DNA of 59,233 nucleotides from assembly GCA_022793905.1 (NCBI GenBank), contig JAAWDU010000016.1:1-59233 (forward strand), read 5' to 3'. The notes beneath the pieces are model-generated. The model saw nothing but the letters and a program-made list of their open reading frames with translations, did not search any database and was not told the origin of the DNA. Position 1 is the stretch's first letter; every line of letters begins with the position of its first letter. Source of the stretch: Clostridia bacterium (GTDB lineage Bacteria; Bacillota; Clostridia; TANB77; CAG-508). This document shows positions 9,834 through 23,128 of this stretch, one piece after another. A program made the translations under genes and the position numbers.

Positions 9834-12800
9834 ATTCTTCTATTTTGGCTCGTTTGCCATAATTTTTCTTTAAGATATTTCCATCCAAACTATCAACTAC
9901 TCCATCTTCGTTAAAATCTGATACTGAATTATCCCTTCCAAAGTTATTATTAGTACTTACCAAATCATCGATATTTATATATCCATTTTGGTTAGTATCT
10001 CCAGCAATTAACATGTATTCCCCAATATCACATATCTTCATACCTTCAATAATAATATTTGTAAATGTATAATCTAAATATCCAAGTTTAGTAACTACAA
10101 GTTCATACTTATAATTTAGTACTTCTTCTGAGTCTATTCCCTTTTCATACATTGTAATAGAAAAACTTCCATCTACCTCTGTCATAACTTCCTTATACTT
10201 AATTTTCTCTAAAACACTTTCCATTTCTCCTGCTTCATTTTCTATTTGCTTTTCATCTATTCTATATACTGTTACTTTCGAAACATATTCCCCATATATG
10301 TTTTCAGTGATAATTTTTCCTTGTATATAGGCATTTGGATCATTTGGACGTTTTACTTTAAGAGTATATTCAGCTATATTTCCATTTTCAGCAGTTACAA
10401 TCGCTTTCAGTTCTAATGTTTCACTACCTTTTAAACTAATTTTGCCTTCTAAAGTACCGAACGCAGTTATCTATAACTATATTTCCGTTCTAAATCTAGT
10501 ATTTTTACACTTGCATTTTCATCTTTTAGCTTAATCTTTAAATCATGTTCATCAGTTCTGCTAACTTCTGCATGATATTCAAGTCCATCTTCACTTTCAA
10601 TCATACCAAGTCCGTCTACTTTTGCATAACTTATTCCAGTTTCTGTTGATTTCTGCCTAATTTTCAAATCATAAGATTTACTTCCTACATCTTCTCCATT
10701 ATGCGAAATTACTTTTATAATGTAATTATCTTCAAGTTTATCTGTACTTAAAACAGCATTATATCTAAGTATACCAATTCCCTCTGCAATTTGATTTCCA
10801 GCTTCATCTAATAATCTTACAATTTGATTCTTATTTTCTGCTGTAATAACAATTTCTGGATTTGCACCATTTTGAACTAGTTTTTCAAATCTTGAAAGTT
10901 CTTCATTGTATAAAATTTCTTCACTATCTATAACCACACTTTCTATTTCCAAATTAGAAATTTTATTAATAGCAATTGTATAAACCTTTTTACTTCCATC
11001 CTCTGCCTTAATATCTAAATTTATACCAGCTTCTCCTGCATTAGTTATATCAGCCATATCTACATCAATTTTCATATTATTTAAAGTATATCCTTCATCA
11101 TCTGGCATGTTTTCATCTGATATTCTAAGATTTGCAAGTAAATGGTTTAATGTAATATCTAGCTCTAAAGAGCTTAAATCTTCATCAATATAAATATCTG
11201 CCTTATCAACTCCTATTTCACATCTAATAATTCCTTCTCCTAGTATAGATTTTACTGTTTTATCATCAGATTTTTTCTCTATAAATAGATTATATTCTTT
11301 TTGTGTTCCATCTTCTCCTGTAACAATAATTAAGACTTCTGTAATCTCTGTAAATAATCTTACTCTTACTTTATTACCTTTTTCTCCATTTATTGTAACC
11401 TCAGATTTATCACTTACAATTTCTACTTTTACATATGCATCATCTACTCTGCCTATTTTATAATAGTAGCTTCCGGTCTTCCCTTAATATAGCTGATTCA
11501 AAATTTTCCTCATCTTCACCGTACAAATATAGAACTTATATCATAATTTGCATCAAGTATTTTTACTTTAAGTATATATTCTTCTTCATTTCCGCTTTCT
11601 GCTATAACTTTAATTCTATACTCATATAAATCTTTTCCTTCTATTTTAGGTTCATTATATACTGCTATATAACTTGCATTTTCAGTATCATTTATCATAG
11701 TTATTGCATATTCATCCTCAGCTTTTGCCTCTACATTAATATTTTCAGTCTTATGAGCTACACCGATATAGTATTCACCATCTGCATTTTTGATAACTTT
11801 TTTACCATTTACGATTACAGTATCAAGGCTTGCATTTTTAGATTTCTCTATAATTGCAATCTCATACTCTTCTGTAACTAACTCACTTTGCGATGTCACC
11901 GAAACTTTAACAATTGTCTCTTCTCCTTTTTTAGAAATACTTATACTATCATATCCTATAGCCTTTTCATTTGTACCTAAAATCATAGAAGCTAAAATAT
12001 CTTCAAGCGTAATCTCTACATTAAATTCTGTTTCATTAGTTCTTATCTCATAACGCTCTTTTATTTCATTAAACACAGCCTCTTTTCCATTTACAGAAAC
12101 TGTTTTAATATTTACATTATCTGGTAGTCCTTGAATTAAAAGTAAATATTCCTTCAAAGTTCCATCTTGTGCTCTTACTTTAATCTTAACTTCTGTTTCC
12201 CTCTCACAGATTGTAATTTCATTCCTATTATGATGTAAGCTGTATGAATTATTTTGAATGCTTACAAAGGAAATTTCAGCCTCTGTCTCTGCATACACAT
12301 TTACACTTGTTTTTGCACTATCTAATGTATAGTAATATCTTCCATCTTCCTTAAGCTTTGCTTCTTTTCCATCAACCTCTACTTTAAGAAGATTTACATT
12401 ATCCCTATTTCTTACATAAGTATTTTCTATAATTAATGTATAATCAAACTCTTCTCCTGTAAATTCACCTTGATTATTTTGAACACCTACTTTAATTCTA
12501 ACAATATTTAAACTCTCGCCTATACTTATAGTATCATTCAAAATTCCATTATAGCTCCAGTCAGCTCCTGCAGAAATACTTATTCTGTCTGTTGTTTCTT
12601 TTGTTTTTACAAGTAAACTTCCTTCTGTATCTTTTGTATCTATTTTTACATGGTAAATCAAATTATCTTCTGTTGAATCTTTAGACAGTTCTGCATTTAT
12701 TCCATTTACTGCAATTTGCAAAATTCTATCTTTATCCCTTGGAATTACTACTCTAGTTAAATTAACTACATTTGCTGTTAATTTATCTTTTACATTTATA

Positions 12801-15800
12801 TGAGCTGTTCCTTCAGAAACTGCTGTTAATTCTGCATTTGCTATAGAAACAATATTTGTTCCTCCTTCTTCTGTTAATTCAAACTCATATTCATCTAAAG
12901 AAACTTCTTTTTCCTTAAATACATTAAATGGATTCCCTTTAATATCTAAAGTCTCTACATCTCCTACTTGCATTATTTTAGTTTCTGGCTCTATTTTTAT
13001 AGTTCTATCTCCAACTAAAGAATACTCACTAGAAGACTCTAGTACTCCATTTCCAAGACTTCCATTTATTCCTTCTCCATTTGCATAGATATCTCCTTCT
13101 TTATCTATTATATATGTATTTTTTGCTCCTGCTCCTATTCCAAAAGTATTTGTACCATTGCTACTTGCAGGAACCTCACCTGTTACATATGTTTTTTCTC
13201 CGAACAGTTTGATATAATGCATTTGTCATATTTCCAGATATATCAATTACTCTTTCTTTTAAAACTTTATTCTGTAACATTCCATTTACATATTCACAAA
13301 CAGTTCCATCTGATTTAAGAATTAATATTCTATCTTGCAAAACTTCTGCCTTAACAGCATCTTGCATTCCTTGCATTTCTCCATTTAATATATCACCTTC
13401 GCCTAGAATTGTTCCTCTTGATGTGATATATAGTCTTTGATTATTCTTTGCTGAAATATCTATTATTTTTGATGATTTTCTTTCTATTTCTTTTACAGCT
13501 AAAGTCTCACTATTCCATTCATATATAATTCCGAACTCATTCATTGCTAATCCAAATCCATTTCCACAAGCTATTTTTATTATTTTTGTTAAATCAGGTA
13601 TTTGTACTAATTTTCCATTTTTAGTTTGAATTATATATCCATCTTGTCTTAAACCTGCAATAAAATCTCCACCAGCAGATATACTTTTGAATACTTCATT
13701 TGTTTCTATTTTTGTCGGTATTATTTTTGTTTCATTATCTCCTGTTCCAAGAATACCCTCAGCATTATATCCAAATGCCCATAATTTTCCGGTCAGCCCT
13801 TAGCACTCCTGCAAATTCATCTCCACCTACTATCATAGGAGAAACTGTATGTTCATTTTCTATAACATTTACCAAAACACTATATGTTTTTCCAAGATTT
13901 TTTGAAACTGCATTTACTCTTGTCTTACCAAGAGCTATACCTTCTATTTTTCCTTCCTCGCTAACACTCGCAATATTTGTATTTAAACTTGTATATGTAA
14001 ACTCATCTTCTTCATTTGTTTCTAAATATATTAAGTTAAGTTCCTCTAAAGTATTAGCTATAATACTCTTGCTTTCTCCTACTTTTACAGTCACTTCATT
14101 TTTATCAAGACCTGCTTCGCTTACTCCGAACTTGAAGCCATATTCTACTCTTTGAGCTTGTTTGAATATCTATATCTCCATGAGATAAATCTCCTGTTCC
14201 CCATACTGTCCCATCTTCTTTTACCAAACTTGTATATGTATTTCCACTTGATATTTGTATAGCATTTGCAATATTCAAGCTTTGGAAATTATCTATGTTA
14301 CTATTATTTCCTAGTCCGAGTGCTCCATAATTATTATCCCCTGCGCCAAATACTTCTCCTGTTTTATTTATGCATACATTATTGCCATTTCCAGAAGAAA
14401 CATATCTGATATTGCTTAAACTCTCTACTTTTTTTGGACTTCCAACATATGTATCATTTATTCCAAATCCAAGTTCATGTTTTGTATTAGCTCCCCAGGC
14501 ATATACTTCTCCTGCCAAGTTTAACGACATATTCTGACCATTCCCAGCAGATATCATTACAATATTTTTTAAGTTTGGAACTTCCGTAAATTTCTTAACC
14601 TTTCCAAGTGAAGAATTATTTTGTCCGGAGTTCACCAAACATATTAGAGCCAGTAACTAAAACTTCTCCTGTACTTCTTAATATATTTGTGTGATTTTTA
14701 CCAGCAGATACATCAATTACATCAGTTATATTTTGTACTTTTGTAATCGTAGATTTCTGCTTATAATCTCCTCTTCCACATTCTCCATTTTCATTGAATC
14801 CGAAAACTATAAACCTCGCCATTTTCTCCTATTGCAAAAGACGTATAATCCCCACACTCAATCTTCTTAATTCCAGATAATCCATTTATCTTAAATGGAA
14901 CTAGGCTTTCTCTCATTGAAGTATTTCCGAGTACATAGTTTTCATTTGCTCCCCAAGCCCAAACTTCTCCATTTTCATCTAATGCAAGAGCATGTTTTTT
15001 ACCTAAACTAATCTCTTTTATAACTATTTCACTTGGAAAAACTACTTCACATGGCAAACTTTCTTCCACTGATTTTTTATTATTAATTCCAAGTTCACCA
15101 TTTATATTTAACCCATAACCCCAAACAGTTCCATCAACCTTTAACATTAAAGTATTATCTCCATTTGTTTTGACCATAGGCTCTATTTTACTGTTCTCTA
15201 ATATTCTTAGTGGTATTACACAAATATTATTTGGGTTTCCGAACCTCTCTTGCTACAACTGTTGTCCTTCCAGCTAATTTTGAAGTAAGATTGCCTGATA
15301 TAGTATCTAATTCTGCAAGTTCACTATCAACTATTTCAAATTCCACATTTGTATCTTTATCAAAATACAAATTGAAATAATTAGTCCATGCATCAATATC
15401 TACACTATCGCCTTTTTGTATTGTTATATGGCTTATATTACTTTGTACAATATTTTTTCCTACTAACTGTGGTTCATAATTATCGAAGTTCTTTCCATTT
15501 CCTAGGGCTCCATATTTTCCTTCTCCCCATGTATAACTGTTTCCATCTTCTTTATATGTGATAACATGTGTACTTCCACATGAAATATCATATACATCTG
15601 ATATATCACTTTTTAAAATCGCATAAATACTCTTTGTAATTCCGCCTTCCTCTAAATTATTATCTACGCCAAGCTCATATTTTTCATTTATGCCAAATGT
15701 ATATATATTTCCGTTATTATCAAGTAAGCATGAAAATTTATTTCCTGCACCTATTTTTGTAATTCCATCTACAACTTTTTCTTCTGTCTTTACTAAAAGA

Positions 15801-18800
15801 GCTTCTTTTCCTGCATCATTTCTGCCATTTCCAAGTTGTCCGCATATCATTTATACCATAGCTAAAAACCCTTCCGGTCTTCTGCAAGTAGTAAAACATG
15901 GTCTGCTCCTTCGCTTATTCCGAATTATCTTAGCATTTTCATAAACAGCTTCATTCGAAATATCATTTGGTGTAAGTGCAAGTTTAATTTCTTCACTACT
16001 TCCAAGTTTCTTTACAATTCCCTCATCTGTTAAATAATATGTTTTTTGTATATCTACAATCACATCATCATTTACAAATTCAATAGGAGATTTGCTTATT
16101 CCAGCCCCCCATATATATACTTTTCCAGATTGGCTAATTGCATAACTCATATTTTTATTTGCAATAACTTTTACAATACGTTCTTTTATAAGTGGTTTAA
16201 CCTCTTTACTCTCTGGAATTTCTATCTTTCCGTGGAACATCAGAATTTACAGTTGTTCCGCTTCCAAGTGCTCCATCTTTATTTAATCCCCAAGAATAAA
16301 TTTGTCCGCTCTTTACCTAAAGCAATTGTATGATTATCTCCGAACTGCAATTTCTTCTATCATTTCATCATTTTGCAACTCTACCTTATTTGGCACATTT
16401 CTCCTATCCTTATCTCCAAGACCTAATTCACCATTTATATTATTTCCAAAAGTCCAAACACTGCCTTCTGCTTTTAATGTAGCATTAAAATTATTTCCTC
16501 CTTTTACATCTGTTGAAACATCTGCACCTTCAAGAGTTACCATTATAGGAATATACAATTTTGTCTTATTTTCCAAAAATTTTATAACAAGTAATGTTCT
16601 TCCGAACATTTTTAGCATTTATGTTTCCATTTGTATATGTTGCAATATTATTATCAACTGTTGTTTGCCCATCTAATATTTCTGTTGTTTCAATATCTTC
16701 CTTATATACATTAAAGAAAATTTCTTCATATTTAAGGTCATCATGTGTTAATACTAGATTTTCTCCCTTAATCATATCAATTCTTTCTGGATAAGTTAAT
16801 AATCTATTTCTCATAACTGTAAAATAATTTGAGTCATCTTTTGTATCATTACCCATTTGTCCAAATTTATTTGAACCGGCTAAATATACTCTACCACTGC
16901 TCCTTATAACTGGAACTGTAGGAGATGTTTCAAAAGCCTTCCTTCCAATCATTATTGCATCTTCTAAGTTTTCATCTTTAAGCTTTGCTTTCACAAAAAC
17001 TGAAGATGAATTATTTGTTCCATTTCCAAGTTCTCCAAATTCATTATTCCCAGAAATATATACGCTTCCATTAGTTAACATAATACTTGAACCAGTAATT
17101 CCTGCTTTAATATATTTTATTTTGTTTGTTTCATTTACTTCTTCTATATCTTTTATCTTTGTTAATATATTAGTATTTGCTTCCGCTTCATTTCCAATCT
17201 GTCCATTTGAATTTAAACCAGCACCATAAACTATACTATCTACATCTTTTACAAAAGTATTAAATCCTGCAAGTGAAATTTCTGTTCCTTTTTCAAATGC
17301 TTTTCCTGCTGTTGCTGAGTTCTCTGTATTTGCTTTTGCAAGCTCTCCATATGTATTTCTTCCCCATGTATATACTTTTGAGCTCTGAAGAATACATCCG
17401 TAGATGCCCATTTCCTATACTTGCTGATATAGCTGTATTTATTGCAGACTTGCTTGGTATATATTTTGTTTTAAAAGTTCCATTTCCCATTTCTCCATAT
17501 GAGCCATTTCCCCATACGAACATCCATCCAAACTCATTTATAGCTGTACTTCCAAGATTCCCAGCAGAAATATCTACAATTCTAGCTAAGCTTCCTTCAC
17601 TTCCTTCGCTTGAAACTAAAATAGCATAATTTGAATTAGTTATATCACTTTTTCCAAGTTGACCTAAATTATTTTCTCCCCAAGCATATACTTTTCCTTC
17701 ACTTGTCAGAGCAAGCACATGATTTGCACCAACTGATATTTTTATTACATTTGTAAGGAAAGTATTTTCATCAATTCTTACTTGTACAGGTTCTAAGCTA
17801 TCATCATTTGTACCATTTCCAAGAGTTCCTTTTTTATTATTTCCGAACTCCGCCAAACTGTTCCATCAGCTTTTAAAGCAATTGTAAATCCTTCTCCTGT
17901 TTCAACTTGAGGAACAGCAAAATCACTTGCAACATTTACAATGCATTCTACATACATATTATTTTCTTTATGTTTTGCATATATAGTTGTGTATCCGTTC
18001 CTTTAAACCTGTAACCATACCATTTTCATCAACTGTAGCAATATCCTCATTTGTACTTGCCCAAGTAAAATCTGTTTCATCTATACTTACCTTTATAGTG
18101 TCTATAACCTTCTCATCTTGAACAATTGATAACTGCATTTTTTCATTTTCTTTTATATATGCCTGTTTCTTATTAAGTTCTATATTCGCACTTTCCCACC
18201 AAAGGATTGGGTATCCTGCATTTATGTTAAATTCATCATCTTCATATGATTTACCTAATGTTTCTGTATAACCTTTTAAAGCTTCTTTATTTACTCTATA
18301 TGCAGTGCTACGTTTACTTAAATTATTCTGATAATAATATGAATATGTATTTTCGGTTGTACAGTATGTGTTTATAATTGGAGATATTGGTGTTCCGAGC
18401 ACATGCATTTCTTCCTACTATTCCTGCCATAAATTTTTGATTACCATATGAAGTTGCAATTCCAGTCGTATATGAATTTTTTGTATAATAATTAGTTGTT
18501 CCATTTTCTCCGAACTAATCCTCCACACATTGCAACATATCCAGTTGCATATACATTTCCGTGTACTATAACAGTTAGTTATCTTTCCTCCGTTTCCAGA
18601 AATTCCTCCTGAATCTGATGAACTAAGCAGTGTATTTTGATTTGTTGCTGTAATTGTAGCTTTATTATAGCAATCTGAAATATATCCTGTTGTTGTTCCA
18701 GAAATTCCTCCACATCTAACTACCATCCAAGCACTACCGCTTGTTTTAGCATTTCTTACTGCTGTTATACTTCCACTTTTTATTCCGCAATTTAAGATAC

Positions 18801-21800
18801 TGCCCATACAAACTCCAGAAATTCCTCCGTGATGAACTATATGTTGTAGCATTTCCGTATGTATTATATATATATATATTATCTATTAATATATTCATTA
18901 TAACAGAATCCACACTATTACTTGCAAACAAACCTGCATATGCGTATGGTTTATCTATATATAAATTACTTATCTCATGATAATTTCCATCAAATGTTCC
19001 TGCAAATGCTGTTCCTCCATTACCTATTGGTATCCATGAATCTTTTTCTTTACCACATACTTCACTTAAATCCAAATCAACCATTAAATATACTGTTTTT
19101 CCTGCATAATTATCTCCTGCATTTACACTATCTCTAAATCTTATCATGTCATCTACACTATATATGTATGTTACCCCACTTGCATTTTCTAATTTGTTTA
19201 TAATAACACTTATATATGTTTCATATCCATTTGTTATATCTTTTATTTCTACTTTTGTCGCACCTGTCACTCCATCTTTTGCTGTTATATTTCCACTTTC
19301 ACTTACATTTCCAAGTCCTTGATTTTGAATTTTATATTTTATTTCTCCAAGTGTATAAATAATTTCCTTATCATATGCATTTACAGCGTATTGCACATAT
19401 CTAAGCTTATTTAAGTCTATTTGATAATTTTCATTTCCTGATATTTCTACTACCTTATCATCATATACAAGTTCTACTTTTCCCATCATCTGATAATATT
19501 TTGAACTAGTTGTTCCATGGTCTCCAAGTTGTCCATATTTATTATCTCCTGTTAAATAAATATCTCCATTTTCTGCTATAACTGCTGTATTTAATGTATA
19601 TCCGAATTGTTGTATTTCCAGCTGGATTTCCATTATTCTTTCCTATTGTTAAAATATTACCTAATGTGCCTTTTTTAGTTTGTCCTTGTACAAATACATT
19701 AGAGCTTGTTCCTTTTCCATCTCCGAAGCTCTCCACTTACTCCATAGCCTGTTTCCCAAACTGTTCCATCTGATAATAATATACTAGTATTAAGTATGCC
19801 TGCCTTTATATATTTTACTTTTGTCTCATTCTCTCCTACTTTTGGCAATTTTGCTTCTACATATATATCTGATAAAGTATTGGTTTCATTGCCTAAAGAA
19901 CCATGTTCATTATATCCAGTAGAATATATACTACCATCTAATTTCTTAACCACAGTGTGCCAAGCACCACATGAAACATCTGTAACGTCCTTTGCTGTTT
20001 TCATTGGGTATGATGTATTATATGTAGTTGTCCATGTTGTTTTTATTGTCTGAGTACAATTAATTCCATTTTGTCCATTTGTATTAAGCCCCCATGCTCT
20101 AACCGTCCCTTCTGTTGTAAGTACTGCTACTTGTCCTTGTCCCATGCTTATCTTTATTGCCTTTTTCACATTTGCTTTTGTAGGTAAATATTTTGTTTTT
20201 ACTTCTCCATTCCCTATTTCTCCATTTGTTCCATTTCCCCAAACATAAACTTCTCCATTTTTATCTACTGCTGAACTTCCAGTATTTCCTGCTGATATAT
20301 CTATTATATTGTTTAAATAGCCTGTTCCCTCTTCATTTAAAACTAATTTTGCATAATTTGAAAGCTTTGTATTATTTATACCAAGCTGTCCGCTTCCATT
20401 TTCTCCCCATGCATAGACAAGGCCAGTATTTGTTAATGCTAAAATATGATCTGTTCCGTACAGCTATTTTTATTATATTCTCTAAATCTGTGTCTTCATC
20501 TATTTTTACCTTAGTTAATTCATTACTTACTTCTTGCGTTCCATTTCCAAGTACTCCGTTTTTCATTATTTCCGAACTACCCAAACTGTACCATTTGATT
20601 TTAAAATAGCAGTAAATCCGGTTACCAGTTTCAATTTGTGGATTTGCCAATTCTTTAGAAACATTTATAATACACATAGCATACATAGCACTTTTTTCGT
20701 GATGTGCATATACAGTTGTATACCCATCTTTTAATCCTGTTACATTTCCATTTTCATCAACTATTGCAACATCTTCATTTGTACTTACCCACTTAAAGTC
20801 TTGTGCGCTATAATTTTCTCCAATTATCTCTGTTATTTCTGTTTTTTCTATTACATTTAGGTTTAAAGTTTCTCCGAACTTTTATATATGTGTGATTTTT
20901 ATTTAATTCCATTTCTCTTGTTTGGTTTTGCCAAGCAAGCACTGGCCATCCCGCATTTTTATTATATACATCATATGCAAAAGATGTACCTAGTTTTACT
21001 GTATACCTCTTTAGTTCATCTTTGTCTTTCACTCTTCCTGTATAACTATAATTTCCTAAATTATTTGCAGTATAATATGCAGCATTATTTGAAACTAGAC
21101 AATAGCAATTTGAAGGTGTTATTGTATTTCCTCTACCAATTACTCCTGCCATAAACATAGTATTTTTTGAACCAGGTGTTAAAGCACCTATATTATAACA
21201 ATTTACAGTTCCTCCGACCTGATGTTAGTCCCAATGAATCTCCTACAATACCTGATATTGCTAAAAAATATGCTTGAGCATAAACAGTTCCTGTATTATA
21301 GCAGTTATAGACTTTTCCAGGGCCACCACTATTGCAACCTACTATTCCTCCTATATAGACAGAATTATAGTTTTGAACTACATTTCTTCCTTCAACATAT
21401 GCCTTATTATAACAAGAGTTTATTTCTCCACCAATTAAATCCCCTGTTATTCCTCCTACTCTTTGGCATTTCCATGCTGTTCCACTGTTACCTATTGTTT
21501 TTATACAATATATACTTCCACTATCCACTCCGCAATTAATTATTTTTCCACCAGTAATTATTCCTGCAAAAGCACCAGCTGAACCAGGAATTGTCGCATT
21601 GTTAAACACATTTCTAACATAAACATTTGATAATATTGTATTTCTTATTATTCCACTTGCTCCAATTTTTGAAAATAATCCTTCATACTGATATGCACCA
21701 CTATTTATATATAAATTGCTAACAGTATAATAATTACCATCAAAAGTCCCTGAAAACTCAGTGGTATGACCTATTGGTGTCCATGTTCCAACAGTTTCTG

Positions 21801-22156
21801 AGCAAACTGATGTTAAATCTATGTTATCCATAAGATAGATTGTTTTTCCTGCATAATTATTTCCTGCATTTACATTATCTCTAAATTCTGCAAAATCTTG
21901 TGCATCATATATATATGTAATTGTGTCAGTATTTTGAAGACGTTTTTCTTCTGGTACATTCCTTGAAAGTGTAAAATTTGAAATATTTTTTAACTCTTCA
22001 TTTTGAGCAACTTCCTCTATTTTTAAGTTTTTTAATTTATTTTCATCCATGACTAATAACCTAGTTCCAAGAGTGCTAAGAGTCAAAACTCCAAGAGCTC
22101 CTACTAGTCCGTCTAATTGCTATTTTATTAAGTTTGCGTTTTAATTTACTAGTCAT
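9817..22156 (-). CDS. 4,101-aa RCC1-repeat/GLUG/cadherin-like/dockerin protein read through 34 CGG +1 shifts
   Basis: The ORF track splits this gene into about 20 pieces. Skipping C at 34 zero-frame CGG codons gives one frame from the ATG at 22156 to the TAA at 9817. CGG triplets start at 22109, 21214, 20874, 20618, 20572, 20556, 20456, 19723, 19602, 18827, 18559, 18510, 18395, 17995, 17850, 17843, 17398, 16602, 16340, 16306, 16230, 15920, 15874, 15840, 15239, 14800, 14625, 14126, 13789, 13200, 11519, 11473, 10485 and 10457. Their coordinates modulo 3 run 2,1,0 without an exception. The product has a signal sequence, GLUG-like modules (GTFDGN, GGISG), more than 20 RCC1 propeller repeats (xxGxVYxWGxNxxGQLGxG), Ig/cadherin-like beta modules, and a C-terminal dockerin (DTNQNGYINIDDL, DFNEDGVVDSLDG). 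The shifted Gly falls on RCC1 consensus glycines. It is probably an extracellular surface protein; its ligand is unknown. Confidence 0.9.
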
Positions 22157-22449
22157 GACTTCTCTCTTTCTTTTCTTTAGATTATATTAACATATATAAT
22201 ATAATAAACTTTTAAAAAAAACTCAAGATAGTCTAAAATTAGTATTTAATAATCACATTAATCCATGCTACGGAACTGCATTGTCATAGTTTAAAACTAT
22301 TTTTTGACATTTTTCTAACTTTTTTGTAACATTTTGTTAAAATAAACAAGATTTAGCTAGGGAAATCTTGTTTACACTCTTCTTATTATTCTGCAAAAAA
22401 GAAAAAAGGTACAAACACTTTTGCACCTTTTTCTCTTTTATGAATATAT
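22157..22449. other. Intergenic region upstream of the giant gene
   Basis: About 290 bp of AT-rich DNA. It contains possible -10 elements for the giant gene (TATAAT about 30 bp before its ATG; TTGAGT, 18 bp, TATTAT further up) and, at its right end, the terminator listed separately. I see no ORF with a credible RBS. Confidence 0.4.
22395..22432 (-). terminator. Terminator of the PepSY-like gene
   Basis: On the minus strand AAAAAGGTGCAAA and TTTGTACCTTTTTT form a hairpin (one G-U pair) with a T tract, 18 bp after the stop at 22450. Confidence 0.75.
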
Positions 22450-23052
22450 TTATTCTACTATTTCACTGTTTAGTCTTACTATTACTCCATCTTCAATTCT
22501 AACTTCAAGTGTATTTTGTTTTGAAGCAACATAATAATACAAAACTTCCTTACGTTTTATTTTGATTATATCAAGTTCGTCTGTTGAAATATTAGTTTCT
22601 CCCATGCTTTCAAACTTATCTTTAGCAATTATTTTTGCTTCTCCTTCAGTGATTTCTTTTCCATTTGAACTAGAACCATTACTCGAGTTTGGTTTAGTTG
22701 TAGGATCCGGAGTATTTTCTGGCTTATCTGTCTGTACATTCTCATCTGGGGTTTTGAGAACATCTTCTTTATTGGCCATATTTGCTCCTGTAGTCTCTTT
22801 TTTTGTCACAGTAGTATTATTATCCTTTTCATTCTTTTTTTCCTCTTTATCGTCATCCTCACTTCCAAGGTTTGCAAAAAATTCTTTTACTTCATCTATT
22901 GGGAGGTATTCAGCTATGTCTATTCCTTGTTTATCAAGCAAGACATAAGCTGAACCCAATATTATTGCTATACATATCAATACTAGCAAAGTATATATAC
23001 TAAAACCGCGTTTTTTCTTTTTCTTAACTTCTTTTTCTCTTCTCGCACTCAT
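22450..23052 (-). CDS. Membrane-anchored PepSY-like protein
   Basis: A 200-aa protein with a very basic N-terminus (KKKKK run), one membrane segment (about 20-42), a long charged, Thr/Pro/Asn-rich linker (about 70-135), and a C-terminal domain starting ITEGEAKIIAKDKF that resembles PepSY domains (two-strand plus helix, about 65 residues). PepSY domains are thought to inhibit or stabilise exported enzymes. It lies between the Ig-like giant gene and the RCC1 giant gene in the same direction, so it may help with export or folding of that surface system. There are no zero-frame CGG codons. Confidence 0.65.
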   Translation of the reverse strand: MSARREKEVKKKKKRGFSIYTLLVLICIAIILGSAYVLLDKQGIDIAEYLPIDEVKEFFANLGSEDDDKEEKKNEKDNNTTVTKKETTGANMANKEDVLKTPDENVQTDKPENTPDPTTKPNSSNGSSSNGKEITEGEAKIIAKDKFESMGETNISTDELDIIKIKRKEVLYYYVASKQNTLEVRIEDGVIVRLNSEIVE

Positions 23053-23128
23053 ATTTCATTTCCTTTTCTTTTGCTTTTTAGTATATTTTATCATTAAGTT
23101 TTTGTATTGTAAATACATTTTTCTAAAA

